In this document: piece by piece, positions 1-7,494 of the stretch
Layout: each line of letters begins with the position of its first letter
How positions within the stretch are numbered: position 1 is the stretch's first letter
Source: Glycomyces paridis
GTDB lineage: Bacteria; Actinomycetota; Actinomycetes; Mycobacteriales; Micromonosporaceae
Assembly: GCF_004912155.1 (NCBI RefSeq)
Contig: NZ_STGX01000016.1
Location: 1-64,000 of the forward strand
Direction of reading: 5' to 3'
DNA: 64,000 nt
Notes under the pieces: generated by a model
The model's input: the letters and a program-made list of their open reading frames with translations, nothing else
Told to the model about the DNA's origin: nothing
Database searches by the model: none
Position numbers and translations under genes: made by a program

Positions 1-413
1 GAGAGCCAGGCCGCGACGTTGTCCTTGGCCTTGGGGCCCAGGGGCTCCCAGAGGCGTTCGGGGGCGAGGGCGAGGCCCCAGCCGACGGCCGCGGCTTCGA
101 CCATGCGCTGTCCGCCTTGCGCGGGGTCGCCGACGTACCAGGGGTCCTGGGGGTCGAGGGCCCGTGCGAGGGCGTCGCGGAGGGCGGCCCAGACCTCGTC
201 GGGGACGGTCTCGGCGGCGGCGAGGCCCCACAGCGGCCGGGTGAGGAGTTCGAACCAGTCCTCGTGGTGGGAGTGGTTCGACATGGTGACGGGTGCGGCG
301 CCGGGGCCCTGCGCGGCCAGATCGACGGCGGGCCGTCCGATCGCCAGCGCGGCCGAGGCCCACCCGTTGCGGCTCTGTTCCAGCGGTCCGTACGTGCGAA
401 TCGGAGAAGTCAC
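1..413 (-). CDS. DUF2264 domain protein, N-terminal part only
   Basis: The reading frame starts at a GTG (413-411) and stays open to the window edge, giving the first 137 residues or so. The order of motifs matches the start of DUF2264 proteins: an early DWFELLTRPLWGLA stretch, then DPQDPWYVGDP, GGQRMVEAAAVGWGLALAP and ERLWEPLGP. These proteins are usually about 600 residues long and are predicted alpha/alpha toroids related to unsaturated glucuronyl hydrolases. The biochemical role is unproven, but a carbohydrate link is plausible. No strong Shine-Dalgarno lies upstream, so an internal ATG about 40 codons downstream cannot be excluded. The family call rests on recognised motifs only. Confidence 0.75.
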   Translation of the reverse strand, partial: MTSPIRTYGPLEQSRNGWASAALAIGRPAVDLAAQGPGAAPVTMSNHSHHEDWFELLTRPLWGLAAAETVPDEVWAALRDALARALDPQDPWYVGDPAQGGQRMVEAAAVGWGLALAPERLWEPLGPKAKDNVAAWL

Positions 414-489
414 GCTGGCACACGCTATCAACGCGGTGGTGAATCGGCAACCCTTCGGGCGATGAGAGGGCTTGCTGGTTCTGGTGGGT

Positions 490-972
490 TCAGTCCTCTT
501 CGCAGGAGGCGAGGTTGCGTTCGAGGCGGTGGAGGAGGGCGGTGAGGGCGGTGCGGTCGGTGTCGGTGAAGCCTTCGCAGGTGAGGGCGTCGAGGCGGCG
601 CCAGGAGTCTTCGATGCGGTCTTGGAGGTCGCGGCCTTGGGCGGTGAGGGCGACGACGGAGACGCGGCGGTCGCCGGGGTCGGGGCGGCGTTCGACGAGG
701 CCTTGGCGTTCGAGTCGCTGGAGGGATTTGGTGACGGTGGAGGCGTCGAGGCCGAGTTCGGCGACGAGGCGGGACTGGCGGGCGTCGCCGTGTTCGGCGA
801 GGTGGCCGAGCATGATCTCCTGGCCGGGGTAGAGGCCGATCTCGCGGAGGAGGCGGGCGGCGGCGACGCGGTGGGCCCGGGCGACGCGGAAGAGGGCGTG
901 TCCGACGGCGCCGACGTGTTCGGGGGTGTCGCAGACGTCGGTGCCTGGTGCGGGGGTGCCGGTGGGGTCCAT
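490..972 (-). CDS. MarR-family transcriptional regulator
   Basis: A 160-residue protein with the MarR winged-helix plan. Helices flank a recognition region reading QSRLVAELGLDASTVTKSLQRLERQGLV, followed by the wing RRPDPGDRRVSVVALTAQG and a C-terminal dimerisation helix. It is divergent from the pirin gene, and the 86-bp gap between the starts holds two 12-bp palindromes 20 bp apart. That layout is typical of an autoregulated MarR repressor that also controls its divergent neighbour. Many MarR proteins paired with pirins respond to oxidants or phenolics, but no redox cysteine pattern is visible here, so the ligand is unknown. Confidence 0.9.
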   Translation of the reverse strand: MDPTGTPAPGTDVCDTPEHVGAVGHALFRVARAHRVAAARLLREIGLYPGQEIMLGHLAEHGDARQSRLVAELGLDASTVTKSLQRLERQGLVERRPDPGDRRVSVVALTAQGRDLQDRIEDSWRRLDALTCEGFTDTDRTALTALLHRLERNLASCEED

Positions 973-991
973 GCCCCCAGCCTAGCAACAG

Positions 992-1023
992 TTGGTCGAC
1001 CAATGATATTATTGGCCGACCAA
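992..1023. promoter_or_regulatory. Tandem palindromic operator for the MarR regulator
   Basis: Two near-identical 12-bp palindromes, TTGGTCGACCAA (992-1003) and TTGGCCGACCAA (1012-1023), sit 20 bp centre to centre, two helical turns, between the MarR and pirin genes. The AT-rich spacer TGATATTA between them is a likely -10 region. Binding by the adjacent MarR protein is inferred from position and symmetry. Confidence 0.75.
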
Positions 1024-1058
1024 TCAAGTCGACGGTCCTCGACCGGAGGAGGCACACC

Positions 1059-2078
1059 ATGCCAGCAGTGACCGCACCCGACATCCTCGCGCTGCCGCGT
1101 CTCGACGCCCCCGCGCTGGAATCGCGCCCGCGCGCCGTCGCGAGGGTCACCGACTCGATCCGCACCCTCGAAGGCGGCGGCTTCCCCGTGCGCCGCCCCT
1201 TCCCCACCGCCGGGCTCGTGGACGCGGGCGACCCGTTCCTGCTGCTCGACCACATGGTCGCCGCCTACGAGCCGCACGAGGCCAAGGGCGCGCCCTGGCA
1301 CCCGCACCGCGGCTTCGAGACCGTCACCTACCTCATGGACGGCACCTTCGTGCACACCGACTCCCACGGCGGCGGCGGCGTCATCCGCGGCGGCGACACG
1401 CAGTGGATGACGGCCGGTTCGGGGCTGCTGCACGACGAGCTGCCCTCCGAGAAGCTCGTCATGACCGGCGGCGAGTTCGACGGCGTCCAACTGTGGGTGA
1501 ACCTGCCCAAGAGCGCCAAGTGGAACCCGCCGGGCTACCAGGACATCAAGGGGCCGGGCCTGAAGCTCGTGGCCTCGGCCGACGGCGGCGCGCTCGTGCG
1601 CGTCATCGCCGGTTCGGCGGCCGGGCACGAGGGCCCGGGGCGCACCTACACGCCGATCACGCTCATCCACGCCTCGCTCTCGCCGGGCGCTGAGGTCCGC
1701 ATCCCTTGGCAGCACTCGTATTCGGCGATGGCGTTCGCCCTGCACGGCGACGGCTACGCCGGCGACGAGCGGCGCCCGTTCAAGGAGTCGCAGCTGGTGC
1801 AGTTCATGCCCCACGGCGACTACGTCACGGTGGGCGCCGGGCCCGAGCAGCACCACTCGACCGGGGCGATGGAGGTCCTCCTCCTCGGCGGCGAGCCGAT
1901 CAACGAGCCGGTCGCGCGGTACGGGCCGTTCGTGATGAACACGAGGGCCGAGATCGTCCAGGCGGTCGAGGACTTCCAGGCCGGGCGCATGGGCCAGATC
2001 CCGGCCGGGCGCGAGGGCCGCGAGTTCGCGCCCGACCCCGAGGACCCCTGGGTGCCCGGGGGCTGCGAGCAGCTTTAG
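1059..2078 (+). CDS. Pirin family cupin protein
   Basis: A 339-residue two-domain cupin. The metal-binding residues of pirins are all present: HPHRGFET (His81, His83) and LLHDE (His125, Glu127). Pirins bind Fe(II) and act as quercetinase-like dioxygenases or redox-sensitive regulators; which applies here cannot be read from sequence. The ATG at 1059 is preferred over an upstream in-frame start because GGAGGAGG lies at 1045-1052 and the upstream residues overlap the operator. The gene is divergent from the MarR regulator and is closed by a 13-bp hairpin shared with the converging TPR gene. Confidence 0.93.
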   Translation: MPAVTAPDILALPRLDAPALESRPRAVARVTDSIRTLEGGGFPVRRPFPTAGLVDAGDPFLLLDHMVAAYEPHEAKGAPWHPHRGFETVTYLMDGTFVHTDSHGGGGVIRGGDTQWMTAGSGLLHDELPSEKLVMTGGEFDGVQLWVNLPKSAKWNPPGYQDIKGPGLKLVASADGGALVRVIAGSAAGHEGPGRTYTPITLIHASLSPGAEVRIPWQHSYSAMAFALHGDGYAGDERRPFKESQLVQFMPHGDYVTVGAGPEQHHSTGAMEVLLLGGEPINEPVARYGPFVMNTRAEIVQAVEDFQAGRMGQIPAGREGREFAPDPEDPWVPGGCEQL

Positions 2079-2090
2079 AATCCCGATCAT

Positions 2091-2121
2091 GGCGGGCCCA
2101 CCCGGTGGGGGTGGGCCCGCC
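2091..2121. terminator. Bidirectional hairpin between pirin and TPR genes
   Basis: Perfect 13-bp stem (2091-2103 with 2109-2121) and a 5-nt loop, placed between two converging stop codons. There is no T tract. Likely terminator or 3'-end stabiliser for both transcripts. Confidence 0.7.
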
Positions 2122-2123
2122 GT

Positions 2124-5100
2124 TCACCTCGTCCGCCAGGGGAAGTACGCGTCCCGGTAGGCGTAGTGGCCGGTGATCATGGGCCCGACCGCCGGGCCGA
2201 GCAGCTGGAACCGCGGCTGCGGCAACCAGTTCGTGTGCAGCTGCGCGGCGATCGTCTGCGGCGTCATCGGCGCCTGCACTGGCAGGGTCGTCGGCAGCTG
2301 GATCGGGTCGTCGAGGGCTGAGGGGCCCGCCACGTGGAACTCGACGCCGCCCAGGCGCACCACACCGAGTCGGGTCATGAACATGCCGGCCACGAGCAGG
2401 ATCGCGCCGGGCAGCAGGAGCGGGATCGAGAAGGCCGCGGCCGGTCCGGAACCGAGCCCGACGGCCGCCGGGGCGACGAGCGTCAGCACCCCGAGCACCA
2501 GCAGGATCCGCGCGGTGACCCGCCGCTCCCGCATGGACCTGGCGTCCGCGGCGCCGTTCTCGCCCTGGTGCGGACGGTTCCGCAGCGACAGGCGCACGCT
2601 GCGCCGGTGCCTGCGGCTCTTGGCGATCGCCCACGCCCGGGGGTGCTGGGCGGTCCGAAGCGACCGCTTCGCCCAGTACGCCGACCCGTGCCACAGGCGT
2701 CCCGAAAGGCGCCACAGCATCATCTCAGCGGTCATGAGCCGCAGGACCGCCATCACCGTCACGCTACGGCGGTTCGCCTCGACGCGCCTGGCCTCGCGCA
2801 GCAGCGCGATCACCTCCGTGGGCTCGTACAGGTCGGTGTGGTTGGCGGCGTATACGACCGCAGACAGGACGGTCGGGTCGGTCGGCTCCCGGTCGAGCGC
2901 CCGATTGATGTCGCGGGCGGCGGCCTCCATGATCGCCGGCGAAGCGCGGCGCTCCACGGCCATCCGCAGCCGCGTCAAGCCCCTCACCGCCAGCAGCCGC
3001 GCCGAGCTGCGCCCGTGTCGCACCGCCTTGTCGATCTCGCGCAGCGCCTCGTCGAAGCGCCCCTGCTGGTTGAGCACCATCGCCAGCTCCACGTAACCGC
3101 CGTGCACCGGGTGCATCGTTATCGAGGCCCGGAAGTGCCTCTCGGCCCGAACCCAGTCGCTGAGCTGGTAGGCCGCGTTCCCCGCCAGGATCCGCGTCCG
3201 CTCGAAGTCGGAGCCGACGCGGTGGGACTCGGCCAGTGCCAGCGCGGCTCTCAGATGGACGCGGCGGCGCTTCGGGTCCGGCTCGGAGTCGGCCATCCGC
3301 ATCTGGGAGTAGGCGAGGCCGAAGCGGGCTTCGCTCAGACAGATCCCGGTCGCGACGGCGTTCCGGAACTCCTCGGCGGCTCGCTCGGGTTCGTCCGCGC
3401 TGAGGCGGTACCACCCGCGGCAGATGTGTCCGAGGGCGTTGGCGTGGACGTCGGGTCGGACGCCGAGCGTGTCCAAGATGGCTTCGGCCTGACCGAGGTC
3501 GCCTTGGGCGACGAAGGTGAGCGCCTGTTCCGCGAGGAGCCCGGCGTCGGCGCGACGACGGACCGAGGAGAGATCGGCGTCAGGGGCCGTCTTGTAGTGC
3601 CCCATCGCCTGTTCGAGGACGTCGTGGGCGCGAACGTGATCGTCCTGGAAGCGGCAGAACAGGGCGGCGTTCTCGGGGCAGGGCGGGTACAGGGGCAGTT
3701 CACGCAGTGTGGGCTCCAGGAGGGCGATCCCGTTGGCGGCCTTGTCGACGTCTTCGAGGCTGCGTGCGAGGGTGAGGCGGCCCCGGCGGCTGCTCGGCAC
3801 GATCGTGCGGAGCAGTTCGGCCTGTGCGAGGGCCTCGTGGACCGCGCCGGTGGCGCGTGTGGCGCGGATCCTGACGATGCGCAGGCGCACCGACTGGTGC
3901 TCGGGCCTGCCGAAGCGCGCGGCCTGGGTGGCGCACACGGCGAGTGCGCGTTCGGCCTGGCCCGATTCGAGCAGGACCTCGCCCCAGAGGATGTCGAGTC
4001 CGAAGTGGCCGGGAAGGAGTCGGCGCGCGCGTTCCAAGAGCGCGGTGGCGGGGTCGAAGCGCTGCTGGGCGATCCACAACTGGACCTGCCTGCTGTAGAC
4101 GGTCATGGAGCGGGGGTTGAGCTGGAGGGCTCGCGCGAGGTCGAGGTCGGCCTCATGGAACTTTCCTGCCGCGCAGGCGGATTCGGCGTGCTCGTGGAGG
4201 AGCATCGGGCTGGAGCGCCAGGTGGGGGCCGTTTCGACCAGGGCTTTGGCCTCGTCGAGTCGCTGGTGGTGGCGCAGGATGGAGGAGGCGGTGCGGATCG
4301 CGTCGGGCACGCCGGTGAACGACGAGAGGTGCTGGACGAGCGGGTCGCACCTCGGTTCGTCCGCGCCGGCCTGGGCGTAGACTCCGGCGGCCATGAGCTC
4401 GATCTCCATGTCGTGGTGGTCGTGACCGCTGAAGCGCGTGCGGGCCTCCTCGGCGACGTCGAGGGCGCGGTCGGCCTCGCCGCGGCGCAGCAGCGCCAGG
4501 CACAGTGCCTGCCAGACCTCGACGCTGTCGGGTCGCAGGCGCCGCCCCTGCTCGGCCGCTTCGATCGCGGCCGCGTGGTCGCGCAGGTCCGAGAGGTATA
4601 CGGCCTTCCAAGCCAGTGCCGTCGGATGGTTCGGGGCGGCCTCCAGCGCCTCGTCGAGGGTGAGGACGGCGAGGTCGAGGCGGTGCACGAGGTGGTGGAT
4701 CCAGGCGGTCTCGCACAGGGTGGCGGCGCTGTTGTGCATGACGGTGCGCGCTCGGGCCGCGCACGCGAGCGCCTCCTCGTGACGCAGTTGGGAGACCAGG
4801 GCGTGGATGAGGCCCCGCCAGGCGCTCGCCTCCTCCGGGCCCAACCGCAGTGCCTCGCGGAAGCGCTCCTCGGCCGCGGCGAACTCCTGGCAGTCCAGCA
4901 GCGCCCAGCCGTGCTTGGCGATGAGTTCGGCGTTGCGGGGAAAGCCCTCGGCGAGGCCCTCGCACATGGCCTTGGCCTGCATCGGACGCTCCTGCCAGCG
5001 AAGGACTTCGACCTGCCAGATGCGGACCTGCACCTGCTCCTCTTCGGTCGCGGTGGGGTCGTCGCCGCTCGCGACCAGGTCGGAGGCCTCCGACAGGAGG

Positions 5101-6671
5101 CTGGAGGCGGCGTCGTAGTCGAACTGGTTGGCTTTGGCGAGGGCCCGGGCGACGGTGGCGCGCATGGCGGGCGGTCGCGCCGGGGCGCCCAGGGACCGGT
5201 CCTCGCCGCTCACGGCTGCGGCCTCGAACTGGGCTTCGACGTCGGCAAGGAGCGGCCAGTCGTGGTTCCAGGCGGCGGCGCGGATTCGGCCGGCCCAGCC
5301 GAGCCCGTAGGCGGGATTGTCGGCGGCCAAATGGGAGAAGAGCCGCTCGGCGGGGGCGAAGTGGCCGTTCTGCGCGAGCCGTTCGGCGGCGAGGGCGAGC
5401 ATGGCGGCGTCCTCGGCGAGGCGCCCGCGCAGGGTGTCGGTGCGGGGGAAGCCGGCGGTGTCCAGGTCGGCCCGGGGCCGGTTCGCCTCGATGTAGACGC
5501 TCAGGAGGAGGGCTTCGCGGTGGGTGGGCTGGCGTTCGAGGACGTCCTGAATCACCGTGTCGGCGCGGGCGCCGTGGCCGCGCTCGCTGAGGAGCCGGGC
5601 GTACTCGATCTTGGGGAAGAGGTTGACGCGGTTGGACTCTGCGAGGCGCCGCAGCTCGTCGGCCCGATTGAGGCGGTGGAGGATCTGGGCGCGGGTCCAG
5701 GTCAGCTCGGCGCTGCCGCCGTGCTCGCTCGTGATGGCAGCGACCTCGTCGAGCAGGCCGGCGAAGCGCTCGTCGTCGCCGCCGTCGTAGCCCCACAGCC
5801 GCGCGAAGATCCGTTCGAGGCGCATCACCGGGCTCGCGGCGACGGACAGGCCCGGGACGGGCGAATCCGGCCCGCTCCACAAGGGGACGTCGGCGGCGCG
5901 GGCGAACAGGTCCACCGCCTCGTCGGGGTAGCCGTTCACGCGAAGTCCATGGGCGAGCCAGCGCCAAGGCAGGGGGAAGACGACGCCGGCGGTGTCGGTG
6001 CGCTCGTCCCGGGTGTCGGCGAGCTCGATCGAGAGGTCGACGGCGCGGCGAAGGTGTTCGAGGCCGTGCTCGTTCTCGCCCATGGACGCCAGTGCCCTGC
6101 CGGCCACCACGAGGCGCTGGAGGCGCCGCACGCCGGCGTCGCGGTCGGCGTGGCCGCGGTGGAGGTCGCCGAGTTCGGCTATGAGGCGGCGGATGTCGCC
6201 GACCCAGCCCATGCGCTGGAGCAGGAACACGCGGGTGGTGAAGTCGGGCGCCTCCGCGCGCACGTCGGCACGGGCGCGCGAGCCGATCCGCGCGACCGTC
6301 CCGAGGGCGGCGCGCACGTTTCCGAGGGCGGCCTCAGCGCGGGCGACCGAGCAGACCAGGTGGCAGTCGCCGAAGTCGAGTTCGCGTTCGGGTTCGGCGT
6401 CGATCCGGCGGCGCGCCACTCCGAGCGTGGACCGGATGCGCTCGACGTCGCCGAAGTGCCCCAGGAGGGTCAGCTCCTCGCCGACGAGTTCGGACGTGGC
6501 GTCCTCGGGCACCTGGAGTCGCTCGGCGTCCTTGCGCCGGTCGGTGTCGCGACACAGGCGCAGGAACTGGAAGCGCGCTTCGTCGTCGCCGGGCTCGGCG
6601 TGCTCGAAATGGTTCCAGGCCTTGCGGTACAAGCTGAGTTCGCGGAGGGTGCGCAGGCGCTCGGAGGGCAT
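2124..6671 (-). CDS. Giant TPR protein with two C-terminal membrane segments
   Basis: A 1515-residue protein built almost wholly from tetratricopeptide-like helical hairpins, for example GWALLDCQEFAAAEERFREA and LRLGPEEASAWRGLIHAL. After about 1380 residues come a basic stretch, two hydrophobic helices (about 1384-1402 and 1410-1430) and a roughly 80-residue tail rich in Pro and Gln. The start is the ATG at 6671, where TPR-like sequence begins; the open frame continues upstream but only as low-complexity sequence. No enzyme motif is visible. The layout suggests a membrane-tethered cytoplasmic scaffold. It is the last gene of a minus-strand run behind DedA, from which it is separated by a hairpin, so it may have its own promoter. 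Partners are unknown. Confidence 0.8.
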   Translation of the reverse strand: MPSERLRTLRELSLYRKAWNHFEHAEPGDDEARFQFLRLCRDTDRRKDAERLQVPEDATSELVGEELTLLGHFGDVERIRSTLGVARRRIDAEPERELDFGDCHLVCSVARAEAALGNVRAALGTVARIGSRARADVRAEAPDFTTRVFLLQRMGWVGDIRRLIAELGDLHRGHADRDAGVRRLQRLVVAGRALASMGENEHGLEHLRRAVDLSIELADTRDERTDTAGVVFPLPWRWLAHGLRVNGYPDEAVDLFARAADVPLWSGPDSPVPGLSVAASPVMRLERIFARLWGYDGGDDERFAGLLDEVAAITSEHGGSAELTWTRAQILHRLNRADELRRLAESNRVNLFPKIEYARLLSERGHGARADTVIQDVLERQPTHREALLLSVYIEANRPRADLDTAGFPRTDTLRGRLAEDAAMLALAAERLAQNGHFAPAERLFSHLAADNPAYGLGWAGRIRAAAWNHDWPLLADVEAQFEAAAVSGEDRSLGAPARPPAMRATVARALAKANQFDYDAASSLLSEASDLVASGDDPTATEEEQVQVRIWQVEVLRWQERPMQAKAMCEGLAEGFPRNAELIAKHGWALLDCQEFAAAEERFREALRLGPEEASAWRGLIHALVSQLRHEEALACAARARTVMHNSAATLCETAWIHHLVHRLDLAVLTLDEALEAAPNHPTALAWKAVYLSDLRDHAAAIEAAEQGRRLRPDSVEVWQALCLALLRRGEADRALDVAEEARTRFSGHDHHDMEIELMAAGVYAQAGADEPRCDPLVQHLSSFTGVPDAIRTASSILRHHQRLDEAKALVETAPTWRSSPMLLHEHAESACAAGKFHEADLDLARALQLNPRSMTVYSRQVQLWIAQQRFDPATALLERARRLLPGHFGLDILWGEVLLESGQAERALAVCATQAARFGRPEHQSVRLRIVRIRATRATGAVHEALAQAELLRTIVPSSRRGRLTLARSLEDVDKAANGIALLEPTLRELPLYPPCPENAALFCRFQDDHVRAHDVLEQAMGHYKTAPDADLSSVRRRADAGLLAEQALTFVAQGDLGQAEAILDTLGVRPDVHANALGHICRGWYRLSADEPERAAEEFRNAVATGICLSEARFGLAYSQMRMADSEPDPKRRRVHLRAALALAESHRVGSDFERTRILAGNAAYQLSDWVRAERHFRASITMHPVHGGYVELAMVLNQQGRFDEALREIDKAVRHGRSSARLLAVRGLTRLRMAVERRASPAIMEAAARDINRALDREPTDPTVLSAVVYAANHTDLYEPTEVIALLREARRVEANRRSVTVMAVLRLMTAEMMLWRLSGRLWHGSAYWAKRSLRTAQHPRAWAIAKSRRHRRSVRLSLRNRPHQGENGAADARSMRERRVTARILLVLGVLTLVAPAAVGLGSGPAAAFSIPLLLPGAILLVAGMFMTRLGVVRLGGVEFHVAGPSALDDPIQLPTTLPVQAPMTPQTIAAQLHTNWLPQPRFQLLGPAVGPMITGHYAYRDAYFPWRTR

Positions 6672-6745
6672 CGTCGGCCGTTCTCTCAAGGGCGGTGCGC
6701 AACAGGGTAGCGGAAGACCAGGTCGATCAGGTGTCGTGAACCCGA

Positions 6746-6778
6746 CACAGGGGCGGCGGGCGAGCCGCCGCCCCTGTG
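6746..6778 (-). terminator. Hairpin downstream of the DedA gene
   Basis: Perfect 14-bp GC stem (6746-6759 with 6765-6778) and 5-nt loop just after the DedA stop codon. No T tract. Probably ends the lactonase/TetR/MMPL/DedA transcripts. Confidence 0.65.
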
Positions 6779-6781
6779 CCG

Positions 6782-7420
6782 TCAGGCCGCGGCGTCGGCT
6801 TCCTCCTCGACCGGTTCGGAATCGAGGATCTCGGCGGCCTTGTTGCGCTGCCAGCGCTTGGCGAACCAGGTGAGGACGACGCCGACGGCCAGGACGGTGA
6901 CGACCGAGCCGATGAGCGACTCCCAGCCCGGGCCGGCGATCCACACGATGAGCAGGCCGAGGCCGACGGTGTAGACGGCCCACAGGGCGCCGCCGAGGGC
7001 GGCCATGCGGGCGTAGGGGGCGCGTCCGGCTCCTGCGGCGACCCACGCGAGCGTGGTGCGCCCGGCGGGCAGGAACCGGGCGACCATCGTCGTCCGGTAG
7101 GGATGGTCGACCACGGTGCGCTGCAAGAGGCCTTCGAGTTTGACGACGGTGCGCGTCAGCAGGCGGGTCGCGGTGCCGGTGACGGCGCGGGGGGCCCGCC
7201 GTCTCAGGCCGGCGCGGATGACGCGGAAGACCCGGTAGCCGAGGAACTCGCCGAGCCAGGAGGAGCCGGCGGCGCCCACGAGGAGCACGCCGACGAGGAG
7301 GGGGTTGCCGAACACGAGCCCGACCATGGCGGTCACCAGCGTCGCGCTCGGCAGCATCGGGAGGTAGAAGTCCGCCACCACCATCCCGATGAGGATGAGC
7401 ATCGCCCAGAAGAAGACCAT
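6782..7420 (-). CDS. DedA family membrane protein
   Basis: A 212-residue protein with four to five hydrophobic segments and the family signature VARFLPAGRTTLAWVAAGAG, which holds the conserved Arg and Pro of DedA/VTT proteins. These proteins act in membrane homeostasis, some as flippases for undecaprenyl phosphate or phosphatidylethanolamine, and are coupled to proton motive force. The C-terminus is short, cytoplasmic and acidic (SEPVEEEADAAA). It follows the MMPL exporter by 74 bp on the same strand, so the two may be co-transcribed. The substrate is not evident. Confidence 0.88.
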   Translation of the reverse strand: MVFFWAMLILIGMVVADFYLPMLPSATLVTAMVGLVFGNPLLVGVLLVGAAGSSWLGEFLGYRVFRVIRAGLRRRAPRAVTGTATRLLTRTVVKLEGLLQRTVVDHPYRTTMVARFLPAGRTTLAWVAAGAGRAPYARMAALGGALWAVYTVGLGLLIVWIAGPGWESLIGSVVTVLAVGVVLTWFAKRWQRNKAAEILDSEPVEEEADAAA

Positions 7421-7494
7421 CGGATTCCCCGTTCACCGAACACCCGCGGGGACCCGGGCCGGGGGTCGGCCCGAGTCCCCACTGAGGGCGTCGG

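Noticed and set aside
2334-6710. Very long plus-strand open frame opposite the TPR gene
   Set aside because: It is Gly/Val/Glu-rich low-complexity sequence with no domain. It exists because high-GC coding keeps antisense frames open. The minus-strand TPR repeats are clearly the coding sense.
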